Positions 36,471 through 44,458 of a DNA stretch of 64,000 nucleotides are shown here, one piece after another. The stretch spans positions 1,426,001 through 1,490,000 of the forward strand of contig NZ_CP162100.1 of NCBI RefSeq assembly GCF_040869035.1. The letters are read 5' to 3'. Position numbers and translations under genes: made by a program. Under the pieces are notes generated by a model. The model saw only the letters and a list, made by a program, of their open reading frames with translations. It was not told the DNA's origin and did no database searches. This DNA is from Vibrio sp. NTOU-M3. GTDB taxonomy: Bacteria > Pseudomonadota > Gammaproteobacteria > Enterobacterales > Vibrionaceae. Within the stretch, counting starts at the first letter, position 1; each line of letters begins with the position of its first letter.

Positions 36471-39400
36471 ATGGTTCAGATAGTTATAGATGGTAAATAC
36501 AGAATCATCGAAGAAGGCCAGACGTTACTGGAAGCGGCCAAGGTCTGTGGTGTTGAAATACCGTCGTTGTGTGGACTAAATAAAACGGCCGATAAAGTGC
36601 CGTGTGATTTATGCGTTGTCGAAGTGGAAAGCGGGGGCATCCAACGTTCGTGTGAGCTGCAAGTCTACAGTGGCTTGAGTGTCATTACACAATCAGAAGC
36701 CTTGAGTGAGCGCAGGCGAAAAGCGTTGAATCGTATCATGACTGACCACTATGCTGACTGCGAAGCGCCGTGTAAAACCGCGTGTCCGGCTGGTGTCGAT
36801 ATTCAGTCTTATCTTTATCACATTGCTCAAAACGATCATCAGAAAGCGATAGAAGTCATTAAGCGTACCTTGCCGATGCCGCTTTCTATTGGTCGTGTTT
36901 GCCCTGCATTTTGCGAGTCTGAATGTCGGCGAGGTTTAGTGGATGACTCCATCGCCATTCGTCAGCTAAAACGTCATGCCGCTGATGCTGATCTCGCGAT
37001 GCAAGAGAGTTATATCCCACCGAAAAAAGCCGATAAAGGGAAGCGAATCGCTGTTATCGGTAGCGGACCGGGTGGCTTGACGGCAGGTTATTATCTATCT
37101 AACGAAGGTTACAATGTCACGGTATTTGAGTCGATGCCAGAAGCAGGTGGTTGGCTACGCTACGGTATTCCTGAGTATCGTTTGCCGAAAAGCATTCTTG
37201 ATAAAGAAATTGAACTGATGTGCCGCAATGGCATGACTGTTGAGTGTAACAAAAAGCTGGGTGTCGATTTTACACTGTCTAGTTTGAGTGAAGATTACGA
37301 TGCCGTTTGTCTTGCTGTCGGCGCTTCAAAAGCGGTTGAAATGCACTATACCGGTAGTGATTTAGAAGGTTGCTATCTTGGTGTGGATTACCTAAAAGAC
37401 TATGTGACCGAACATCACTATGTCACTGGTAAGAAAGTGGCCATTATTGGTGGTGGTAACACAGCAATCGACTGTGCCAGAACCGCTGTCAGAGATGGTG
37501 CAGATACGACATTGATCTATCGTCGTACGCGCGATGAGATGCCCGCTGAAGATTACGAGATTGAAGAAGCGGAGCACGAAGGTGTGAAGTTCCACTTTTT
37601 GACTAATCCTGTCGAAAACATTGCAGACGAACATGGCCGAGTAAAAGAGGTACGTTTAGAACGCATGAAGCTTGGTCCTGCGGACGCGTCTGGTCGCCGT
37701 AGCCCTCAGACCACTGGTGAATTTTTTACTGAAGCGTTTGATACCGTCATTGCCGCAGTTTCACAAAAGCCTGATCTCAGCTTTATGGAGAATGAAGCAT
37801 TGGAGATCCCGCTGACTCGGTGGAATACCGCAGACGTTAACCCAGATACCATGCACAGTGGTGTCGGAAACATCTTTAGCATTGGTGATTTTCGTCGTGG
37901 TCCGGCTACCGCAGTAGAAGCTGTCGGTGATGGCCGTGTTGTGGCTGGTGCCATCGACCGATTCTTTAATGGCGACATGGAAAATATTCCAGTCACACCT
38001 TTCAATGCGCGCAAAGAGAAAAAGCTAAAGCAGCTTGATCCTATCCAATTTGAAAACATTCAGAAAATCAAACGCAAAATTATGCCTGAGCTTACGCCAG
38101 AGCAAAGAGCGCAAAGCTTTGCTGAGGTTGAGCTTGGTTTTGATAATGAAGAAGCCATGGCAGAAGCTGCCCGCTGTTTAGAGTGTGGTTGCCAAGCGAA
38201 TACTGCCTGTGATTTGCGTGACTATTCCACGGAATACGGCGCTGAGCAAAGTTTCAATCACGCAGTTGAAATTCAGTCCAACGAGTATTGGCAAGCGCAT
38301 CGCAGTAAAGAAACACGCCAGAAGTTTGAAATTGACCGCAGCTCAGAGTTTATCGTATTTGACGCTAACCGCTGTATCAGCTGTGGGCAGTGCGTTCAGG
38401 CTTGTCGCGATCAATCGGTGCATGGCATCTTAAGCTTTATGACCGATAAAAACGGTCGCCCAGCATCTCGTCCTGAATGTCGGCCAAACTTCGGTGCCAA
38501 TGGGACCTTAATGGGTGACTCCAACTGTGTTCAATGTGGTGCGTGTGTGCAGGTTTGTCCAACGGGTGCAATTACCGATGCGCGCGACAGAGCGCAAGGT
38601 CGTATAGAGCACCTAAAAGCCGTCGATACGATATGTACCTATTGTGGTGTGGGCTGCAAACTCACCATGTATGTGGATGAGCAAGATAATCGAATTCGTT
38701 ACGTGAAAGGCGCAGACTCACCAGTTAATGAAGGCATGCTGTGTGTGAAAGGGCGCTTTGGTTTTGACTTTATTGGCAGTGATGCTCGTCTCACCACGCC
38801 GCTAATTCGAAAAGATGGTTGGTTGCAACCAGCCAGTTGGGATGAAGCGATTGGTTTGATTGCAGAAAAGTTTACTGCAATTAAACAAGGTTTCGGCGGC
38901 AATGCATTAGCTGGTTTCTCATCAGCCAAAACGACCAATGAAGACAACTATGCGTTCCAGAAATTTATTCGTCGTGAACTTGGCACCAACAACGTTGATC
39001 ACTGCGCACGTCTATGCCACGCATCTACAGTAACAGGGTTAGAAGCGTCATTAGGCAGTGGAGCAATGACCAATGATATTCCGAGCATCAAACATTCGGA
39101 TGTCATTTTTATCATTGGCTCAGATACGACTGTCGCTCATCCCATCATCGGTTCACACATTAAACAAGCAGTGCGTCATCATGGTGCGCGTTTGATCGTT
39201 GCAGACCCTAAACGGATTGATATTGCAGATCATGCCGAGCTTTATATGGCGCACAGACCCGGTACGGATGTGATGTTGCTCAACGGTGTAATGCAACAGA
39301 TCATCAAAAATGGTTGGTACGATCAAGATTATATCGAGGAGCGTGTTGATGGCTTCGATACCTTGCTGCAAGAAGTAATGTCACCGAATTATTCATTGGA

Positions 39401-40667
39401 AAAAGTTGAATTGGTGACTGGCGTTAAAGCCGAAGATATTTTTGCCATGGCGCGCATGATTGGCACCGCCGAGCGCACCGCCGTGTATTACTCCATGGGC
39501 ATAACCCAACATACAACGGGGCATGACAACGTACGTTCGATTGCAAATCTGCAATTGCTGTGTGGCAACATTGGTATTGAAGGTGGTGGTATTAACCCAC
39601 TTCGCGGTCAATCCAATGTGCAGGGCGCGTGTGATATGGGGGCATTGCCAAATAACTATCCGGGTTATCAGAAAGTGTATAACCCACTTATTCGCCAAAA
39701 GTTTGCGATGGAGTGGGATGCGCCTGACTTGCCTGCCGAATCGGGTCTAACTTTAACTGAAATCATCGATGCGGCGTGCAAGCGTGATGTTCGTGGTTTG
39801 TATGTGATGGGTGAAAATCCAGTATTGAGTGATCCTAACCAAGCTCACGTCATTGAAGGATTGGAAGCATTAGATTTCTTGGTGGTGCAAGATATCTTCC
39901 TGACTGAAACGGCGCAATATGCGGATGTTGTTTTACCATCTTGCTCGTTTGCAGAAAAGTCTGGCCACTTTACTAATACAGAGCGCCGTGTTCAGCGCGT
40001 TAACCCCGCTGTAAATCCACCGGGTGAGGCGAGAGAAGATTGGCGGATCATCCAATCAATTGCGGTTGCAATGGGCAGTGACTGGCACTACAAACATGTT
40101 TCAGAAATTACCAATGAAATTGCACGAGTCACTCCACAATATGGTGGCCTACGTTGGGAAAACATTACGATTGATGGTGTGCAGTGGCCAAGTAATAAGA
40201 ACAATCCTGAAGGAACGCGCATCATGCACCGAACCCAGTTTACTCGTGGGCGAGGGCAGATGGAGGCGATTCCATTCCGTTATGCCGCTGAACTTCCTGA
40301 TGAGGAATACCCACTTGTTCTAACCACGGGTCGAGTATTGGAGCAATTCCACACTGGTACCATGACGCGTAAAACTCAAGGGTTGAATAACCTTGCTGGG
40401 CCAAGAGCAATGATCAGTGTCGCAGATGCAGAAGCACTCGGCATCAATAACGGTCAGATGCTACGCGTATCAACCCGACGTGGGGAAATTGAAATCGCTG
40501 CGTTTGTGACCAAGCGAATGCAGAAAGGGGTTATTTTTATTCCGTTCCATTTTGTTGAGTCACCAGTCAATAGGTTGACGACAACAGCGACGGATCCACA
40601 TGCAAAAATCCCAGAATTCAAAGTCGCAGCAGTCAAAGTAGAGCCGTTAGTCTCGGAACCTGTATGA
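36471..40667 (+). CDS. Fused ferredoxin/GltD-like flavoprotein and formate dehydrogenase alpha subunit (Cys type)
   Basis: The fusion is about 1398 residues. N-terminal [2Fe-2S] domain: C34, C45, C48, C61. A GltD-type cysteine segment follows (C97, C101, C105, then CPAFCESECRRG). FAD/NAD(P) domain: GSGPGGLTAGYYLS (about 197-210) and GGGNTAIDCART. Two [4Fe-4S] clusters: CISCGQCVQACRDQ and CVQCGACVQVCPTGA. Molybdopterin domain from CTYCGVGCKLTMYVD onward. VDHCARLCHAST aligns with FdhF CCARVUHGPS, so cysteine replaces selenocysteine. No Tat signal, so cytosolic and presumably NAD(P)-linked; formate as substrate is inferred. GAGGA supports the start at 36471. Confidence 0.88.
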   Translation: MVQIVIDGKYRIIEEGQTLLEAAKVCGVEIPSLCGLNKTADKVPCDLCVVEVESGGIQRSCELQVYSGLSVITQSEALSERRRKALNRIMTDHYADCEAPCKTACPAGVDIQSYLYHIAQNDHQKAIEVIKRTLPMPLSIGRVCPAFCESECRRGLVDDSIAIRQLKRHAADADLAMQESYIPPKKADKGKRIAVIGSGPGGLTAGYYLSNEGYNVTVFESMPEAGGWLRYGIPEYRLPKSILDKEIELMCRNGMTVECNKKLGVDFTLSSLSEDYDAVCLAVGASKAVEMHYTGSDLEGCYLGVDYLKDYVTEHHYVTGKKVAIIGGGNTAIDCARTAVRDGADTTLIYRRTRDEMPAEDYEIEEAEHEGVKFHFLTNPVENIADEHGRVKEVRLERMKLGPADASGRRSPQTTGEFFTEAFDTVIAAVSQKPDLSFMENEALEIPLTRWNTADVNPDTMHSGVGNIFSIGDFRRGPATAVEAVGDGRVVAGAIDRFFNGDMENIPVTPFNARKEKKLKQLDPIQFENIQKIKRKIMPELTPEQRAQSFAEVELGFDNEEAMAEAARCLECGCQANTACDLRDYSTEYGAEQSFNHAVEIQSNEYWQAHRSKETRQKFEIDRSSEFIVFDANRCISCGQCVQACRDQSVHGILSFMTDKNGRPASRPECRPNFGANGTLMGDSNCVQCGACVQVCPTGAITDARDRAQGRIEHLKAVDTICTYCGVGCKLTMYVDEQDNRIRYVKGADSPVNEGMLCVKGRFGFDFIGSDARLTTPLIRKDGWLQPASWDEAIGLIAEKFTAIKQGFGGNALAGFSSAKTTNEDNYAFQKFIRRELGTNNVDHCARLCHASTVTGLEASLGSGAMTNDIPSIKHSDVIFIIGSDTTVAHPIIGSHIKQAVRHHGARLIVADPKRIDIADHAELYMAHRPGTDVMLLNGVMQQIIKNGWYDQDYIEERVDGFDTLLQEVMSPNYSLEKVELVTGVKAEDIFAMARMIGTAERTAVYYSMGITQHTTGHDNVRSIANLQLLCGNIGIEGGGINPLRGQSNVQGACDMGALPNNYPGYQKVYNPLIRQKFAMEWDAPDLPAESGLTLTEIIDAACKRDVRGLYVMGENPVLSDPNQAHVIEGLEALDFLVVQDIFLTETAQYADVVLPSCSFAEKSGHFTNTERRVQRVNPAVNPPGEAREDWRIIQSIAVAMGSDWHYKHVSEITNEIARVTPQYGGLRWENITIDGVQWPSNKNNPEGTRIMHRTQFTRGRGQMEAIPFRYAAELPDEEYPLVLTTGRVLEQFHTGTMTRKTQGLNNLAGPRAMISVADAEALGINNGQMLRVSTRRGEIEIAAFVTKRMQKGVIFIPFHFVESPVNRLTTTATDPHAKIPEFKVAAVKVEPLVSEPV

Positions 40668-40692
40668 TTGTTTAGCTCAACTTGGATAATAT

Positions 40693-40720
40693 AAAAAAGC
40701 GCCGATTTCGGCGCTTTTTT
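40693..40720 (+). terminator. Terminator of the formate dehydrogenase gene
   Basis: A 12-bp stem AAAAAAGCGCCG (40693-40704) / CGGCGCTTTTTT (40709-40720) with loop ATTT. It can act in both directions toward the convergent gene. Confidence 0.9.
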
Positions 40721-40741
40721 TGTTCTGAAACGCAGATTAGA

Positions 40742-42457
40742 CTATAGCTCCGTTAAATTTACCACTTTCCATTCATTATTAGTTCTGAACAGAAGTTGTC
40801 CATCTACATAACGTAAAGCACCATTTAGGCTTACGCCTTCGGTGTCGTAATATTGTGGCAATATAGTACAGCCTTGAGAAAAAAGAACAGCACGTTGCTC
40901 CTCTTTCTCAGGCTCCTTGGTTGCGATGGTTAGACGCTTTCCGTATTCGTCCTGTCTGATGAACGCTTTTATTTTACGCTTCCCTTCTGCATCCACACCG
41001 TAATCGAATTGCAAAGTTGGATAAGATTCATTCTCTTGGTTAGAACCTGTATCATCGCGTCGTGTAAGACCTACCTTATTGGAGAATTGTGAAATCGAAC
41101 CACTGTGATTAACTACCGTATTGCGTTCAGATTCGCTATCTAATAACTCTCGCTGTACATCTTTGGTAAATTCGCAGAAACAAGTTCTTGCACCAGACAG
41201 ATCAACCTCTTTTGCCTCAACTGCAAACTCACGAATATTAATATGATCAGCTCGGATTCGATATTTCTTTTCTAGAACAATTGGATACACCATGCGATTG
41301 TTTTCAATCAAACCGCCTGTTATTTGATCGCGGGCAACAATACTATCCCAGACTATCAGTCCAATATTCTTCTTATCGTCTTCTGTTAATACTTCATTAT
41401 ACTGGCCAAAACGTTCAAATGAGTTGCCGTAAATACGATGCATTTGACCATTATGAATACGAATCACAGCACAATTCATACCCGGGATAAAATGGTTTCC
41501 GTTAATTTCCCAACCTTGCGTATTTCCCGCCATATTGATTGCACTACGTGAGTTGTAGGCCTCGTATGCTTCTAGTGAGCTCATATCGAGACTATCATTC
41601 GCTTCTTGTTGAATATAGAACTTGTTGTCTCGGATATTGACCTCTAGCCCGCCATCTGGGAAATCGAGTAACGGGGCAGAGGTGTATGGATAAGCTTTCT
41701 TATCTGTACCAAGGAAAGCACAATGATCAATGAGTACACCTTCGAGTATGTTATATGATTGGGTTTGGCTAGAGTCACGCTTAAGAATACGTAACGCACT
41801 ACCATGGCAGCCGTCAAAAAAAACTTCTTGGAAACGGCATTTATCCCAAAGGCTGGAGATCTCAACAAATGTACCCTTAAATACCTCGTCATGACTAATG
41901 TAATTGGTCCGGTTTGCAAAAATACGCAGATTACGCATTGAAAATCCAGAAATTGCGGCCCCAGCATAGTTATCTTTGGGAAGAAATTTTAGCAACGGAG
42001 AATTGCTGTTTGATGCATCGTCATGTGCACCTATTTGTGATAGGTACTGCCCATCGCCTTCGACGACCATTGAGTCGATATCATTAATTTGTATTGGCGT
42101 TATATAATATTTTCCACTAGGTATATAAACGGATAGACCATTACTTGCTGCATAATTGAAAGCAAGATTAAAAGCTTCCGTGTCATTGACTCTTGGTTTT
42201 CCATATCCTGTTCCCTCAGCACCAAATGCGCGAACGTTTACACGTTGCCCTGAAACTTTGGGTGCTGCATAGAGTCCATTATCTAATTTGATCGAAGCAA
42301 ACACATTTTCGTTTGTGATCTTATATAAATTACCACCGCCATCAGTGATGTCATGGTAGCCGTGTGTTTTGACAAAGTTCCCGAATGAAAGCGTGGAATC
42401 TGAGCGCATTGTAGCAACGGTATCGTAGTATTTAATGCTAGAAGTGTTATTAGTCAT
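40742..42457 (-). CDS. Tailspike-like pectate-lyase-superfamily beta-helix protein
   Basis: The 571-residue protein has an N-terminal segment ending GYHDITDGGGNLYKI, as in heads of phage tailspikes, then VRAFGAEGTGYGKPRVNDTE, the opening of the Pectate_lyase_3 right-handed beta-helix, with helix coils to about residue 400 and a separate C-terminal part. No signal peptide is seen. Such proteins bind or cut polysaccharide. No phage genes surround it, so it may be a stranded phage-derived or accessory gene. Start at 42457 (MTNNTSSIKY) follows AAGG; a TTG at 42466 is less likely. Confidence 0.68.
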   Translation of the reverse strand: MTNNTSSIKYYDTVATMRSDSTLSFGNFVKTHGYHDITDGGGNLYKITNENVFASIKLDNGLYAAPKVSGQRVNVRAFGAEGTGYGKPRVNDTEAFNLAFNYAASNGLSVYIPSGKYYITPIQINDIDSMVVEGDGQYLSQIGAHDDASNSNSPLLKFLPKDNYAGAAISGFSMRNLRIFANRTNYISHDEVFKGTFVEISSLWDKCRFQEVFFDGCHGSALRILKRDSSQTQSYNILEGVLIDHCAFLGTDKKAYPYTSAPLLDFPDGGLEVNIRDNKFYIQQEANDSLDMSSLEAYEAYNSRSAINMAGNTQGWEINGNHFIPGMNCAVIRIHNGQMHRIYGNSFERFGQYNEVLTEDDKKNIGLIVWDSIVARDQITGGLIENNRMVYPIVLEKKYRIRADHINIREFAVEAKEVDLSGARTCFCEFTKDVQRELLDSESERNTVVNHSGSISQFSNKVGLTRRDDTGSNQENESYPTLQFDYGVDAEGKRKIKAFIRQDEYGKRLTIATKEPEKEEQRAVLFSQGCTILPQYYDTEGVSLNGALRYVDGQLLFRTNNEWKVVNLTEL

Positions 42458-42787
42458 AATATGCAACCTTGCTTATATTGATTACAAAACACTATCATTA
42501 AATTAAAGTGTGTTTTTATTTGTTTTGCTTAATTCTCATTTCTTAGTTTGATTTGCTATCTGTATTGATTTATTTGAATTAAAATCTCGATTTCCCCAGT
42601 TAATGGAGCCAGTTCCTTTTTGTACTTTAATGAAGGTTCAGCATCATATGGATGCTAACTGAGCCGCAAACGTTTCAATTAGAGTTTTAAATCTAACATT
42701 TCATAAATGAGAATGATTCGTACTAGTATTTGTGGTGGGTTGTCAGTAGTATCAGCATCCTTTTTATAAAATGCTCAACAAATTACT
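42458..42787. other. AT-rich divergent intergenic region
   Basis: These 330 bases hold the promoters of the tailspike-like gene and the Lcl/peroxidase operon. An inverted repeat AGCATC-N5-GATGCT lies at 42640-42656 and a possible Fur site at 42708-42722. No reading frame of note is present. Confidence 0.5.
42708..42722. promoter_or_regulatory. Possible Fur box upstream of the Lcl/peroxidase operon
   Basis: TGAGAATGATTCGTA matches the 7-1-7 Fur model TGATAAT-G-ATTATCA at 11 of 15 positions, the left half being strong and the right half weak. It is about 66 bases before the start codon. Confidence 0.3.
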
Positions 42788-44458
42788 ATGACAAATACTA
42801 AACTCTCTTTTGCGCTTGCTTCTCTCATCGTCCTTTCGGGGTGTAACTCTGGTTCAGGTTCAGATGCCCCAGTAACGAACCCAAAGCCTGATAATGTGGT
42901 TACTGGGGAGACAGGGGATTCTACGGTTTTACTCTCAACATCAGATGTAGAAATCTCTGATGAACACAGTTATTTGCTGCCAACTCCAGGGCTTACGCGT
43001 GAGTCGGTTGATCGTATAGAAGACCTAAAAAGCAACTTTGGTTATGTTGTTCTCGATAAAGCTTTCATGAAATTTGTCTTTCAGCTAACCCAAAATACTG
43101 CAGCGAAACGAGCTCGAAAGAGTGATGATGGAATGTCTGATGAACTGAAAGCAGCTATCAATGACTATCAATTCATCATTAGTTACCGTGTTGATGGTGT
43201 GAACTACAAATTATCAGGTCACGCGTTACCTCAATTGAAACGAGATGATAAAACAATTGTTCCACATTACGTAAAGCTCAATGCCAATGGCGGTGTGTTA
43301 ACAGAGCAAGAGCAGGCAATGACTTATCGAATGCAAGAGTGGGCATGTGTAACAGACAATAAGACCAATTTGACTTGGCAAGTACTGCAACCCTCTGGTG
43401 TGTTTGCTTTTGATTCAAGATACTACTGGGGTGATCGTGTTGTTAACCATCGAGATTTTGGTGAAGCGCAATGTTCATTAGGCCGTGCATGCAATACGGC
43501 TGAATTAGTCGCGAAAGCAAATGAGATGAGTCTATGTGGAAAAACGGATTGGCGTATACCCACTAAGAATGAATGGAAATCACTTTTAACCACAAAGATG
43601 TTTGATGAGCAGAGAAAACATTCTCCAATCGACTCGTTCTTTTTCCCTTTTGTAGATGCGAACTTTGACGAAGCATACTGGACCAATGCTTTTACCCAGT
43701 ACCCAAATGGCCATGATGCTGATGCCAAAGTGGGAGATTGGCAAGGATCTAATAGCACAGTTGGGGATGCGTACGTGATGTGGATGGGTAATGACTTCGC
43801 AGATGAGAGAATGCCCCCTCGCTCCACGAATGAACCTTGGTTTGCAATGTTGATCAGTGGGGACATGATCATTGATGACACCACTCAAAGTAAAGAGGTG
43901 GTTGCTGTTGAGTTAAAACGCGAAGTCAATAAAGCTGGTGACGAAGATGCTCACTGGCAAAATCGTTTCAGTAAAATTGGTGCTATGGGGCAGCCAATTC
44001 AAGATCAAACGAATACGGATTGGGTATGTACGCAAGACAAGTTATACCAATCAGAGTTGCCAACTACGCAAATCCTATGGCAGCGAGTCAGTAAGGTTGC
44101 CCCAAAAATGACCTATTCACAAGCTGAGCAGTATGTGGAAAAGGTAAACGCTGCCGCATTATGCGGGCACACTAACTGGCGTTTACCGAGTGAAAATGAG
44201 TTGAAGTCCTTGCTGGTTGATAATGTTGCGTTTGATACAGAAGGCATGTCATTTAGAGCTGGCTACACCAAGTCTGTCTTTGATGATACGGTCGTTGCAG
44301 ATGAGAGTTATTACTGGACACAAACGCAAGATAACTACTTCCCAGATACCAAACATATGGCGGTCGCTTTCCAAAAAGAATGGTCAGAAAGTAGCGGTGA
44401 AGATAACAATAATTTGTACCGTGTTCGTCTAATTTCCACATCGGTTACGGCACCATGA
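42788..44458 (+). CDS. Lipoprotein with two Lcl/DUF1566 domains
   Basis: The 556-residue protein has a lipoprotein signal (MTNTKLSFALASLIVLSGC, C19; Asn at +2). After an N-terminal region of about 180 residues come two Lcl/DUF1566 modules. The first runs from WACVTDNKTNLTWQV to LCGKTDWRIPTKNEWKSLL, the second from WVCTQDKLYQ to ALCGHTNWRLPSENELKSLL. Each ends with the CG..WR(I/L)P..NE signature and has paired cysteines. The fold is related to C-type-lectin/formylglycine-generating folds, and the function is unknown. It overlaps the next gene by four bases. Confidence 0.78.
   Translation: MTNTKLSFALASLIVLSGCNSGSGSDAPVTNPKPDNVVTGETGDSTVLLSTSDVEISDEHSYLLPTPGLTRESVDRIEDLKSNFGYVVLDKAFMKFVFQLTQNTAAKRARKSDDGMSDELKAAINDYQFIISYRVDGVNYKLSGHALPQLKRDDKTIVPHYVKLNANGGVLTEQEQAMTYRMQEWACVTDNKTNLTWQVLQPSGVFAFDSRYYWGDRVVNHRDFGEAQCSLGRACNTAELVAKANEMSLCGKTDWRIPTKNEWKSLLTTKMFDEQRKHSPIDSFFFPFVDANFDEAYWTNAFTQYPNGHDADAKVGDWQGSNSTVGDAYVMWMGNDFADERMPPRSTNEPWFAMLISGDMIIDDTTQSKEVVAVELKREVNKAGDEDAHWQNRFSKIGAMGQPIQDQTNTDWVCTQDKLYQSELPTTQILWQRVSKVAPKMTYSQAEQYVEKVNAAALCGHTNWRLPSENELKSLLVDNVAFDTEGMSFRAGYTKSVFDDTVVADESYYWTQTQDNYFPDTKHMAVAFQKEWSESSGEDNNNLYRVRLISTSVTAP

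Noticed and set aside
36302..36496. 64-codon frame before the formate dehydrogenase gene
   Set aside because: It overlaps the well-supported fdh start at 36471, has no ribosome site and shows no family features.
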